NCBI RefSeq assembly: GCF_026419855.1 | Contig: NZ_JAOAKP010000017.1 | Location: 1-33,443 of the forward strand | Length of the DNA: 33,443 bases | Reading direction: 5' to 3' | Source: Methanothrix sp. | GTDB lineage: Archaea > Halobacteriota > Methanosarcinia > Methanotrichales > Methanotrichaceae | Shown here: piece by piece, positions 14,084 to 22,132 of the stretch | Numbering within the stretch: position 1 is the first letter of the stretch | Layout: every line of letters begins with the position of its first letter | Translations under genes and position numbers: made by a program | Notes under the pieces: model-generated | Database searches by the model: none | What the model was told of the DNA's origin: nothing | What the model saw: the letters and a program-made list of their open reading frames with translations, nothing else

Positions 14084-14797
14084 ATGAAGCTGGAGCACTC
14101 TGAAGAAACATGCATCTGGCAGGTCCCCCTCATGCCCGATGATCTTCTCGTTAAAGTGATCGAGATCCTGGAGAGAGCCTATGGTGTGCCCGAGGCCAGG
14201 AGCTTGGATCCTGTGGATCTGCTGGTGATGACGATACTCTCACAGAACACGTCTGACATGAACTCCAGCAGGGCGTTTGAGCAGCTGAAGAGCAGGTTCA
14301 GGAGCTATGATGAGATCCTGAATGCCTCCGAGGATGAGATCGCGGATGCGATCCGCCCGGGCGGGCTGGCAGATATAAAGGCCGCCAGGATCAAAGGAGC
14401 TCTCGAGAGGCTGAGAGAGGACTTCGGCTCTGTGGACCTCTCACCGCTGCAGAAGATGAGCCCGGAGGAGGCCAGGAGCTACCTCACATCGATCCCCGGA
14501 ATCGGGCCGAAGACTGCATCTGTGCTCATGCTCTTCGGCTTCAACATGCCTGCGATGCCGGTTGACACACACGTCTACCGCGTCTCAAGAAGAATCGGCC
14601 TGGTGCCTGAGAGCGCGAGCATCGCCCAGACGCAGAAAATCCTGGAGGAGATCACGCCGCGCGAGAATTACCTGTCCCTTCACATCAACCTGATCCGCCA
14701 TGGCAGGCTCGTCTGCAGGGCCAGGAATCCGCTCTGCGATAGGTGCGAGCTGGGAGACCTCTGCAGATACATACAGGTGCAGCGCGAGCAGAGCTGA
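14084..14797 (+). CDS. nth: Endonuclease III (DNA glycosylase/AP lyase)
   Basis: Excises oxidised pyrimidines and nicks abasic DNA. The helix-hairpin-helix LTSIPGIGPKTAS (residues 134-146) contains the catalytic Lys143, and PVDTHVYRVSRR contains the catalytic Asp161. The 4Fe-4S loop is complete: Cys 211, 218, 221 and 227 in the canonical C-x6-C-x2-C-x5-C spacing. 237 residues in this frame. The first 16 residues are unlike the family, and an internal ATG at 14132 (MPDDLLVK) is an alternative start; neither has a convincing ribosome binding site. Confidence 0.93.
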   Translation: MKLEHSEETCIWQVPLMPDDLLVKVIEILERAYGVPEARSLDPVDLLVMTILSQNTSDMNSSRAFEQLKSRFRSYDEILNASEDEIADAIRPGGLADIKAARIKGALERLREDFGSVDLSPLQKMSPEEARSYLTSIPGIGPKTASVLMLFGFNMPAMPVDTHVYRVSRRIGLVPESASIAQTQKILEEITPRENYLSLHINLIRHGRLVCRARNPLCDRCELGDLCRYIQVQREQS

Positions 14798-14878
14798 TTA
14801 AGCAGAAGCGCGGCTCAAACTTTCAATACAATCGCATACCTCAATTGCGTAGAATGTCTGCCATCTGCCATTTGAGTG

Positions 14879-15428
14879 CTACCTTATCCTGCTCAGCAGA
14901 CGGTTGGCCTCCTCCAGATCGAACCTCTCAGGGTCGAAGGGTCTTCCCACCCAATTCAGCATGCTTTCATGCTCCGGATGAGTTGGATCGCAGATGGCCT
15001 CCAGGAACTCGTAGTAACCGCTGACACCACCGCAGTCCTCAGGTGGGCTGGAGGCGCTTCCCTGCCAGAAAAACAGGATGCTTCAGCGACGGATCTGGAG
15101 GCAGGATCTTCTCCACAAGTATCTCGTGAAGCCAGCTATCTCCAAAATCGTACTCGTAAACGAATTCGACCTTCTCTGTGGGTGCAATCTTAGAGAGCCT
15201 GACGCGAGTTTCGTTTTTAACATCCCTGGGCAGAGGGTCATCCGGCAACGGGATCGAGTAGCAGGTATCCCCGACTATGAACTGATGAAGATGATAATCA
15301 TCCCATGGCATTACAGCCTGGATGATTTTATGCAGCTTCAACAGCGTGATGTCTCCCCTGACCAGCACCCTGCGCCATATGGGAGGCCTGATCTCATCGA
15401 GAGTTATCTTGAGCTGATAAATCGGCAC
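14879..15428 (-). pseudogene. Frameshifted pRiA4b ORF-3-like gene
   Basis: The N-terminal 129 residues (MPIYQLKITLDEIRPPIWRR and DYHLHQFIVG) belong to the plasmid pRiA4b ORF-3-like family. Translation stops after LAGKRLQPT at 15039. In another frame just downstream the expected continuation is intact: PPEDCGGVSGYYEFLEA, then a stretch ending LLSRIR and a stop at 14879. A frameshift near 15045-15055 (one base gained or two lost) therefore splits the gene. GTG start at 15428 with an AT-rich TATA-like stretch at 15443-15457. Molecular function of the family is not established. The preserved second half suggests a recent mutation, a sequencing error or, less likely, programmed frameshifting. Confidence 0.82.
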
Positions 15429-15575
15429 CTCTTCGGTCGGCTTTTTAAAAGCTATGATCTCACATCCAACTATCTGTTATGAATTCATACCTATTTAACC
15501 TGTGGTTGCGGCATGTTGATCGTCGCTCCCGTCCGTCAGGAGGGGGCCAGTTATCGCTGTATCCACATTCAAACC

Positions 15576-15692
15576 TGCTGTGTTGGATAAGTCTTTAAAA
15601 TCCGCAAACAGAAGACGATTCCAGGAATGCGTGGAGAGTAGATCAGAATCAATAGCTAGAGACGTTATCACAAAGGGTTATCCAACACAGCA
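15576..15692 (+). mobile_element. 117-bp miniature inverted-repeat element, copy 2 (complete)
   Basis: Bounded by perfect 15-bp terminal inverted repeats TGCTGTGTTGGATAA and TTATCCAACACAGCA. It is flanked by the 8-bp target duplication TTCAAACC at 15568-15575 and 15693-15700. It encodes nothing obvious and must have been moved by a transposase supplied elsewhere. Confidence 0.95.
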
Positions 15693-15770
15693 TTCAAACC
15701 CGCAAACCAGAATGACGATCTGAGTCGGGAACTGATTATATCTCCCCAAATATTCGTAATCATGATATAC

Positions 15771-15787
15771 CGAAAACTTTATATTCG
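15771..15787 (+). promoter_or_regulatory. Strong BRE/TATA promoter of the candidate small RNA
   Basis: CGAAAACTTTATATTCG combines a BRE-like purine-rich element and a TATA box, nearly identical to the promoter of the DUF2193 operon. It predicts transcription starting at about 15803-15808. No conventional gene follows in the next 500 bases. Confidence 0.75.
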
Positions 15788-15803
15788 ACTTTAGACTAAG
15801 TAA

Positions 15804-15892
15804 TGAACGGCAAAAGTCGAACTCGACACCCTCTTCTCATTGCTACTCCCTTCTACACCCTCCCGACTTTTGCCACCCCCTTAGTTTTTAGT
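15804..15892 (+). ncRNA. Candidate small RNA with anti-Shine-Dalgarno loop
   Basis: About 25 bases after a strong promoter comes a perfect 11-bp inverted repeat, GGCAAAAGTCG (15809-15819) and CGACTTTTGCC (15864-15874), enclosing a 44-base loop that is almost free of G. The loop contains ACACCCTC twice (15826-15833 and 15855-15862) and CTCCC once, all complementary to archaeal Shine-Dalgarno sequences. The T-rich TTAGTTTTTAG (15881-15891) can end transcription. This is the layout of a trans-acting small RNA of about 88 bases. A leaderless 30-residue ORF (ATG 15803, stop 15893-15895) also fits the promoter spacing and cannot be excluded. No known RNA family is recognised. Confidence 0.6.
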
Positions 15893-16039
15893 TGAGGAGC
15901 GCTTCCACCATGTATCATCTTCTGTGGAGTGGGTGTGTGACAAGAAACACATGCTCCACTGGTCGTGACCAATAGCCGAATGGGACGACTCCGACTGCCT
16001 CTGATGGTTCAGTGCTGCAGGGCGAGGTTGCGTATCCAG

Positions 16040-16156
16040 TGCTGTGTTGGATAAGTCTTTAAAATCCGCAAGCAGAAGATGATTCCAGGAATGAGTGGAG
16101 AATAGATCGGAATCGATATCTTTAGACATTATCTAAAAAAGTTATCCAACACAGCA
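16040..16156 (+). mobile_element. 117-bp miniature inverted-repeat element, copy 3 (complete)
   Basis: Same length and same perfect 15-bp terminal inverted repeats as copy 2, about 85 percent identical inside. Flanked by the 8-bp duplication GTATCCAG at 16032-16039 and 16157-16164. Between the small RNA and this element lies a short hairpin, GTGGAG (15924-15929) with CTCCAC (15954-15959). The interval 15429-16327 otherwise holds no gene I can support. Confidence 0.95.
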
Positions 16157-16327
16157 GTATCCAGAGGATCTTACATGACCGGTAAGCTAAATAACGTCAA
16201 TCCTGCTTTCTGCTTCTGGTCAATCTGATGCAGAGGATTGCATGATTGGAAATCTGATCTGAGCGCATCCAAACCGCGCACTTTTTAGATGAGTATTGCG
16301 TACTGGTTAACATGCGGGTGATCCGGT

Positions 16328-16699
16328 TTGAAGGCTGTCATGATCTCCGGAAGGACCCTCGCGCAGGGAGCTGGCTGCGAGGATAAGATGTCTCCACTGT
16401 ACATCAACGAGGTCTCATGCTGCTATCTCTCCGAGGAGGACTACAGGGCGCTGGGCATCTCCGATGGGAAGAACCTGCTTCTGACCAGCCCACATGGAAG
16501 TGCGGTGCTGAGGGCTGGTGTGGACAAGGGGCTGCCACAGGGCATGGTCTTTATCCCCATGGGGCCATGGGCGAACATGCTGATAGGCACAGATACAAAT
16601 GGCTGCGGAATGCCCGGATTCAAGGGTGTGGAGGTGGAGGTCACACCCACGGATGAGAAGGTTCTGGATATTCGCGAACTGATCTCAAGAGGTCGATGA
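16328..16699 (+). CDS. fwdD: Formylmethanofuran dehydrogenase subunit D
   Basis: 123 residues. It is the molybdopterin-dinucleotide-binding beta-barrel subunit, with YLSEEDYRALGISDGKNLLL, GMVFIPMGPWANMLIG and TNGCGMPGFKGVEVEV. Together with FwdB it holds the tungsten or molybdenum cofactor of the enzyme that reduces CO2 to formylmethanofuran, the first step of CO2 reduction to methane (reversed when methyl groups are oxidised). TTG start with GGTGAT upstream. It overlaps fwdB by four bases and leads the D-B-A-C operon. W versus Mo type cannot be told by eye. Confidence 0.95.
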   Translation: MKAVMISGRTLAQGAGCEDKMSPLYINEVSCCYLSEEDYRALGISDGKNLLLTSPHGSAVLRAGVDKGLPQGMVFIPMGPWANMLIGTDTNGCGMPGFKGVEVEVTPTDEKVLDIRELISRGR

Positions 16700-17994
16700 T
16701 ATTGCAGATAGAAGATGTGCTCTGCACCTTCTGTGGCTGCCTCTGCGACGATATCAGGGTCGAGGTGGACGGAGGCAGGATCGAGAAGGTCAGGGGGGCG
16801 TGCAGGCTTGGCTCCTCGAAGATCATGGGTCACAACAGGATAAAATCGCCCATGATACGCGTGAATGGAAGCCTTAAGGAGACGAGCTACGATGAGGCTT
16901 ACAGAAAGGCGGCTGAGATTCTTGTCAGCGCGAAGCACCCACTCCTCTACGGCTGGGCATCCACGACATGCGAGGCGCTGAAGAAGGGAATTCTCCTCGC
17001 GGAGGAGATCGGCGGCGTGGTCGATACCACAACAAGTGTATGCCACGGCCCGTCGATCATAGGAATCGAGGAGAAGGGGCTCGTCGGCACCACACTCGGG
17101 CAGATAAAGAACCGCGCAGATCTCATAGTGTTCTGGGGGTGCAATCCATCAGAGGCGCATCCGAGGCACACGCTCAGATACTCATCAAATGCCTGTGGCA
17201 GGTTCACCCCCGATGGCAGAAAGGGCAGAAAGGTGCTGGTCATCGATGTGAGGGAGACGAGGACTGCCAGGAATGCCGACAGATTTCTTAGAATCCAGCC
17301 AGGTACTGATTACGAGATCATATCTGCGCTGCGGATGATCGTAGGAGGAAAGGCGGAGTCTCTGCCTGAGGATATAGCGGGCGTGTCCAGAAAGGAACTA
17401 ATAGAGATCGCGGAGATGATGAAGGGCGCGAAGTTCGGCGCGATCTTCTTCGGTCTTGGATTGACGCAGAGCAGGGGCAGGTACAAGAACGTCGATAACG
17501 CGCTATCTCTGGTCTCGGAGCTGAACAGCCACACGAAGTTCGTGATAATGGCGATGAGGGGTCACTACAACGTCACAGGCGCAAACCAGGTTCTGACATG
17601 GTCCTCAGGGTATCCGATGGCCGTTGATTACGCGCGAGGTGCGCCGTACTACAATCCCGGGGAGACGTCGTGCTGCGATCTCCTGAGCAGGCGCGATGTC
17701 GATGCTGCCCTGATCATAGCCTCAGATCCGGCATCGAACCTGCCCAGAGGCTGCGTTGAGGCTCTCGCGGAGATGCCCGTGATACAGATAGATCCTTTCG
17801 AGAATCCAACGACGCTCTTTGCGGATGTTGTGATACCAAGCGCGATCGCAGGCATCGAGGCTGAGGGGACAGCCTACAGAATGGATGGTCTCTCGCTCCG
17901 CCTGAGAAAGCTCGTGGATGCCGAGTACCCAAGCGATGTTGAAATACTCCAGGCAATTCTCGATAATGTCAGGAGGCTCAGAGATGATAATTAA
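16696..17994 (+). CDS. fwdB: Formylmethanofuran dehydrogenase subunit B
   Basis: 432-residue catalytic subunit. The N-terminal 4Fe-4S motif is C10, C13, C17 (CTFCGCLC), and Cys116 in TTTSVCHGPS is the expected ligand of the W/Mo centre; it is Cys, not selenocysteine. It reduces CO2 to formate, which then passes to the FwdA site. The molybdopterin oxidoreductase fold continues with VFWGCNPSEAHPRH and the C-terminal QIDPFENPTTLFADVVIPS. ATG start overlapping the end of fwdD; the end overlaps the start of fwdA. Confidence 0.96.
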   Translation: MILQIEDVLCTFCGCLCDDIRVEVDGGRIEKVRGACRLGSSKIMGHNRIKSPMIRVNGSLKETSYDEAYRKAAEILVSAKHPLLYGWASTTCEALKKGILLAEEIGGVVDTTTSVCHGPSIIGIEEKGLVGTTLGQIKNRADLIVFWGCNPSEAHPRHTLRYSSNACGRFTPDGRKGRKVLVIDVRETRTARNADRFLRIQPGTDYEIISALRMIVGGKAESLPEDIAGVSRKELIEIAEMMKGAKFGAIFFGLGLTQSRGRYKNVDNALSLVSELNSHTKFVIMAMRGHYNVTGANQVLTWSSGYPMAVDYARGAPYYNPGETSCCDLLSRRDVDAALIIASDPASNLPRGCVEALAEMPVIQIDPFENPTTLFADVVIPSAIAGIEAEGTAYRMDGLSLRLRKLVDAEYPSDVEILQAILDNVRRLRDDN

Positions 17995-19684
17995 AGGGGG
18001 CATTGTCTATGATCCTGCCAACGGGATCTTCGGCGAGGAGATGGACATATGCATAGAGAACGGCCGGATAGTTGAGGATGCGGGAGGAGAGGTGATAGAT
18101 GCCAGCGGTCTTCTCGTAATGCCAGGCGGGGTGGATGCGCACTCGCATATAGCAGGGCCAAAGATGAATACAGGCAGGATAATGCGCCCCGACGACTCCA
18201 GGATCGGAACCGAGCCTAGGACGCGGGTCTGTAGGCCGTCAACTGGATACACGGTGCCGAACTGCTACGCGATTGGCTACAGGTACGCCAGGCTCGGATA
18301 CACAACAGCATTCGAGGCCGCAACTCCAATCATAGAGGCCCGCCACACGCATGAGGAGCTTGAGGAGATACCGATCATTGACAAGGGGGCGCTCACTCTC
18401 TTCGGGAGCAACTGGACCGTGATGGAATGTGTGCGCGACAACGATCTCGGAAAACTTGCAGCATATGTCGCGTGGGGTCTTAGGGCAGCGCGCGGGTATG
18501 GCATTAAGATCGTGAATCCGGGCGGTGGAGAGGCCTGGGGCTTTGGTTCGAATGTTAAGGGCGTGCATGATCCCGTTCCGCACTTCGATGTGACCCCTGC
18601 GCAGATAATAAGAGCGCTGGCAGAGGTCAACGAGCGACTGAGGCTTCCACACTCGATACACCTCCACTTCAACAACCTGGGCAGACCCGGGAATTACACC
18701 ACAGCGATAGAGACACTGGAGCTTCTGAAGGACATCAAGCCGAGCAGGATGCGACAGGTCGTGCATGTTGCGCACATGCAGTTCTCAGCATACGGAGGCA
18801 CAGGCTGGAAGGATTTCGAGTCAAAGGCATCTGCGATAGCGGATTACTTCAACCAAACGAATCACGCGACTATGGACCTTGGCCAGATAATCTTCGGCCC
18901 TGCCACAACCATGACTGCTGATGCGCCGCTGGAGTACGCAAACGCTAGGATCGGACACCAGAAGTGGTCGAACCACGATATAGAGCTCGAGGAGTCCAGC
19001 GGTGTGGTGCCGTGGGTTTACATGAGAAAGATGCCTGTCAATGCTGTGCAGTGGGCCATAGGGCTGGAGCTCGCGCTGCTCACCAACGATCCGTGGAAGG
19101 TGGTTATGACAACAGACCACCCGAACGGTGGGCCGTTCGTAAACTACCCTGAGATCATAGCGCTGCTGATGAGCAGGGAGAAGCGCGAGGAGGAGATGAA
19201 GACCCTGCATGAGGTTGTGAGATCGAGAAGCACCCTGCCATCAATCGAGAGGGAGCTGGACTGGTCAGAGATCGTGATAATGACGAGAGCTGCACCTGCG
19301 CGAATTCTGGGCCTAGAGGACAAGGGGCATCTTGGCACTGGCGCTGATGCGGATGTGTCGATATACAACATCAAACCAGATGAGATCGACCCGTCGAAGG
19401 ATCATGCAAAGGTTAAGGTCGGCATGTCCAGAGCGAAGTACACGATAAAAGGCGGTGCTGTTGTAGTGAGGGATGGCGAGATAGTCGCAGCACCCCAGGG
19501 AAGAACCTACTGGGTCGATGCCGCTGTTCCTGAGAGCGATATGGATCGCATGCTCTTAGACCTCAAAGAGAAGTTCGAGAGGTATTACAGCATAAGAATG
19601 TCGAACTACATGGTGCAGGACGCATATATATCAAATCCGTTTGTGGTAAGGGCAGGGGTGCAGCCTCTAAGAGAGGTGATCTGA
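17984..19684 (+). CDS. fwdA: Formylmethanofuran dehydrogenase subunit A
   Basis: 566-residue amidohydrolase-fold subunit that condenses formate with methanofuran at a dinuclear zinc site. The metal motif HSH (residues 53-55, in GGVDAHSHIAG) is intact, with further expected ligand segments such as SIHLHFNNLG, VVHVAHMQF and MTTDHPNGGPF. I set the start at ATG 17984, with AGGAGG at 17971-17976, giving an N-terminus MIIKGGIVYDPANG typical of the family; a longer in-frame ATG at 17918 lies inside fwdB and is unlikely. It is followed after one base by fwdC. Confidence 0.96.
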   Translation: MIIKGGIVYDPANGIFGEEMDICIENGRIVEDAGGEVIDASGLLVMPGGVDAHSHIAGPKMNTGRIMRPDDSRIGTEPRTRVCRPSTGYTVPNCYAIGYRYARLGYTTAFEAATPIIEARHTHEELEEIPIIDKGALTLFGSNWTVMECVRDNDLGKLAAYVAWGLRAARGYGIKIVNPGGGEAWGFGSNVKGVHDPVPHFDVTPAQIIRALAEVNERLRLPHSIHLHFNNLGRPGNYTTAIETLELLKDIKPSRMRQVVHVAHMQFSAYGGTGWKDFESKASAIADYFNQTNHATMDLGQIIFGPATTMTADAPLEYANARIGHQKWSNHDIELEESSGVVPWVYMRKMPVNAVQWAIGLELALLTNDPWKVVMTTDHPNGGPFVNYPEIIALLMSREKREEEMKTLHEVVRSRSTLPSIERELDWSEIVIMTRAAPARILGLEDKGHLGTGADADVSIYNIKPDEIDPSKDHAKVKVGMSRAKYTIKGGAVVVRDGEIVAAPQGRTYWVDAAVPESDMDRMLLDLKEKFERYYSIRMSNYMVQDAYISNPFVVRAGVQPLREVI

Positions 19685-19685
19685 G

Positions 19686-20459
19686 ATGCGGACCATCACC
19701 ATAAAACTTCCAGAGTATCGTGGAGTTCCGGTGGAGGCGGAGAGGATATCTCCAGATGTTCTTGCGGGTCTCAGCATCAGGGAGATCTCTGAGGTTGAAG
19801 TATGGCAGGGCAACAGGAGACTGAAGCTATCGGATATCTTTTTGATCTCGGGCGATCCTGATCCGGACAGGCCGGAGAACACAAGGATCGTTGTTGAGGG
19901 GGACCTCTCAAAGATCAAGCGCCTCGGTGAGGGAATGTCGACCGGAGTTGTGGAGATCATCGGAAACGCTGGGATGCATGCAGGGAACAGCATGCGTGGT
20001 GGCGTCCTGCAGATAAAAGGAAACGCCGACGACTGGCTCGGCAGGGAGATGCGCGGAGGCAGGATCGTTGTTGAGGGGGATGCAGGCAACTACGCTGGCG
20101 CTGGCTACCGTGGCGAGCGATGCGGCATGCGCGGCGGGGAGATAATTATAAAAGGGAATGCAGGTGCATTCCTTGGCGAGCATCTCTGTGGCGGGACGAT
20201 CGAGGTTGTGGGGGATGCAGGAGACTTCCCTGGATGCGCGAACCAGGGAGGTGTCATACGCATACACGGACACGCTCACCTCCCGGGAGCTGAGATGGTC
20301 AAGGGCAGCATAACCGCAGGGAGCGCGCGTGTGCTACCCAGCTTCGCATACGAGGGGACCGTGGAGCTGGGTGGTCTGACTTACAAAAAATATGTTGGAG
20401 ATCTGGTTGAAAATGGCAAAGGGGAGCTCTACGTCGCCTCTGACCAGATCGGTAAATAA
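19686..20459 (+). CDS. fwdC: Formylmethanofuran dehydrogenase subunit C
   Basis: 257 residues. The middle is a right-handed beta-helix built from repeated G-x-x-G-x-x-M/L-x-G-G units (GNAGMHAGNSMRGG, GNADDWLGREMRGG, GDAGNYAGAGYRGE, GNAGAFLGEHLCGG, GDAGDFPGCANQGG), as in glutamate synthase domain 3. It is a structural partner of FwdA and FwdB. ATG start one base after the fwdA stop, which completes the D-B-A-C order. Confidence 0.96.
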   Translation: MRTITIKLPEYRGVPVEAERISPDVLAGLSIREISEVEVWQGNRRLKLSDIFLISGDPDPDRPENTRIVVEGDLSKIKRLGEGMSTGVVEIIGNAGMHAGNSMRGGVLQIKGNADDWLGREMRGGRIVVEGDAGNYAGAGYRGERCGMRGGEIIIKGNAGAFLGEHLCGGTIEVVGDAGDFPGCANQGGVIRIHGHAHLPGAEMVKGSITAGSARVLPSFAYEGTVELGGLTYKKYVGDLVENGKGELYVASDQIGK

Positions 20460-20496
20460 TAAATCATGTCAGCATATACAGCTTTGAGGTGTCGAG

Positions 20497-21636
20497 TTGA
20501 TCGATCGCAGCAGGATCTATGAGATTCTGGACGGATATGAGATGGATGATGTCAGAATAGGCATGATCGCATCTCATTCCGCCCTCGATGTCGCTGATGG
20601 CGCTGTGGAGGAGGGGTTCAGAACCCTGGCTGTCTGCCAGGAGGGGCGGGAGAGGACCTATGTGAAGTACTTCCGGGCGGAGCGGGCACCGGATGGAAGG
20701 GTAATCACAGGAATGATAGATGAAGTGGTGGTCTTAAAGAAGTTCAAGGATATTCTCGACCAGCAGGATCTGCTGATCAGAAAGAACGTCCTTTTTGTTC
20801 CAAACAGATCGTTCACATCTTACTGCGGGATCGATTCAGTGGAGGATGAGTTTGAAGTCCCACTTGTGGGCAGCAGGAACCTGCTCAGATCTGAAGAGCG
20901 GGGCGACAAGATGGACTACTACTGGCTCCTCGAGAAGGCAGGCCTGCCCTACCCGGAGCAGATAGAGCCGGACGAGATCGACTGTCTTGTCATAGTAAAG
21001 CTGCCACATGCCGTCAAAACGCTTGAGAGGGGTTTCTTCACAGCAGCATCCACGGAGGAGTACTACGAGAAGTCGGAGCTTCTTCTCCGTCAGGGAGTGA
21101 TAGACAGCGATGGCCTAGAGCTCGCGAGGATAGAGAGGTACATAATAGGCCCGGTATTCAACCTTGACTTCTTCTACTCGCCTCTCAGGGATCGCATCGA
21201 GCTTCTAGGGATCGACTGGAGGTTCGAGACAAGCCTTGACGGGCATGTGAGGCTTCCGGCACCGCAGCAGCTGAAGCTGAACGAGAAGCAGATAAACCCT
21301 GAGTACACGGTCTGCGGCCACAACTCCGCGACGCTGAGAGAGTCTTTACTGGAAAAGGCGTTCGATCTCGCTGAGAAATACGTCGCAGCGACAAAGGAGT
21401 ACTATCCACCAGGTATAATCGGGCCGTTCTGCCTGCAGACGTGTGTCGATAAAGATCTGAACTTCTACATCTACGATGTCGCGCCCCGCATAGGTGGAGG
21501 AACAAATGTACATATGGCAGTGGGCCATCCGTACGGAAATGCGCTCTGGCGGACGAATATGTCCACAGGGAGGAGGCTGGCCAGAGAGGTGAAGCTTGCG
21601 ATAGAGAGCGATGAGCTCAGGAAGATAGTGACCTGA
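20497..21636 (+). CDS. purP: Formate-dependent FAICAR synthetase PurP
   Basis: 379-residue ATP-grasp enzyme of archaeal purine synthesis. It makes 5-formamidoimidazole-4-carboxamide ribonucleotide from AICAR, ATP and formate. Family hallmarks include MIASHSALDVADGA near the N-terminus, the MDYYWLLEKAGLPYPEQ segment, and the C-terminal ATP-grasp pieces IGPFCLQTCVDKDLNFYIYD and APRIGGGTNVHM. TTG start with GAGGTG upstream. It begins 37 bases after fwdC, in the same direction, so read-through is possible. Both this enzyme and the Fwd complex handle one-carbon formyl or formate chemistry. Confidence 0.95.
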   Translation: MIDRSRIYEILDGYEMDDVRIGMIASHSALDVADGAVEEGFRTLAVCQEGRERTYVKYFRAERAPDGRVITGMIDEVVVLKKFKDILDQQDLLIRKNVLFVPNRSFTSYCGIDSVEDEFEVPLVGSRNLLRSEERGDKMDYYWLLEKAGLPYPEQIEPDEIDCLVIVKLPHAVKTLERGFFTAASTEEYYEKSELLLRQGVIDSDGLELARIERYIIGPVFNLDFFYSPLRDRIELLGIDWRFETSLDGHVRLPAPQQLKLNEKQINPEYTVCGHNSATLRESLLEKAFDLAEKYVAATKEYYPPGIIGPFCLQTCVDKDLNFYIYDVAPRIGGGTNVHMAVGHPYGNALWRTNMSTGRRLAREVKLAIESDELRKIVT

Positions 21637-21700
21637 TGACCTGGAAACCTTTTCGTCCAAAGCCCAGGGAAAATTCAGAGAAGGATTCAGGGGGAATACC

Positions 21701-22132
21701 TTGCCCGGATCTGAAGAGCCGCCCCGGAAGCTCAGACGCACGCTTGAGAAGCTCGCAAAGGAAGGGGAGCGCGTACAGCTCGTGTACCCGGCGCTGCTGG
21801 AGCGGCACTGCGACAGGAACACGCTGGCGCTGGCGAGGCTCGGCGGCAATGTGCGGATATCGAGCTGGGTGGTCGTCACAGATAAGAATCTGCACTTTGT
21901 GAGAGCAGGCATACTCTGGGACAGCGTCCAGAGCATACCGCTCGAGCGCATAACTGATATCGAGTACGTCGATGAGTTCCACACAAACACCATCAAGATC
22001 CGGGTCGGGGAGCTGTCAGAGAACCTTGTATTCTACGATGAGCTCGAGGGAATACGCTTCTATCAGTACATGAAGTTCGAGAGATGGAAGGATACGTCTA
22101 CGTCGTCTCACATTGCATCCTCAACCCACTAG
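21701..22132 (+). CDS. PH-domain-like protein
   Basis: 143 residues with no signal or membrane segment. The pattern WVVVTDKNLHFVRAG, ILWDSVQSIPLERITDIEYV and NTIKIRVGELSENLVFY is that of a bacterial-type PH fold of seven strands with a closing helix (GIRFYQYMKFERW). TTG start with GGGGG nearby. The C-terminal 16 residues are encoded in the 49-base overlap with the next gene and look unstructured. It might bind a partner protein or membrane surface; ligand unknown. Confidence 0.7.
   Translation: MPGSEEPPRKLRRTLEKLAKEGERVQLVYPALLERHCDRNTLALARLGGNVRISSWVVVTDKNLHFVRAGILWDSVQSIPLERITDIEYVDEFHTNTIKIRVGELSENLVFYDELEGIRFYQYMKFERWKDTSTSSHIASSTH

Noticed and set aside
15881-16129. 82-codon minus-strand frame
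   Set aside because: It begins inside a 117-bp miniature element and reads on into unrelated sequence. The same STHSWN-like peptide appears wherever the element is read, so it is an artefact of the repeat.
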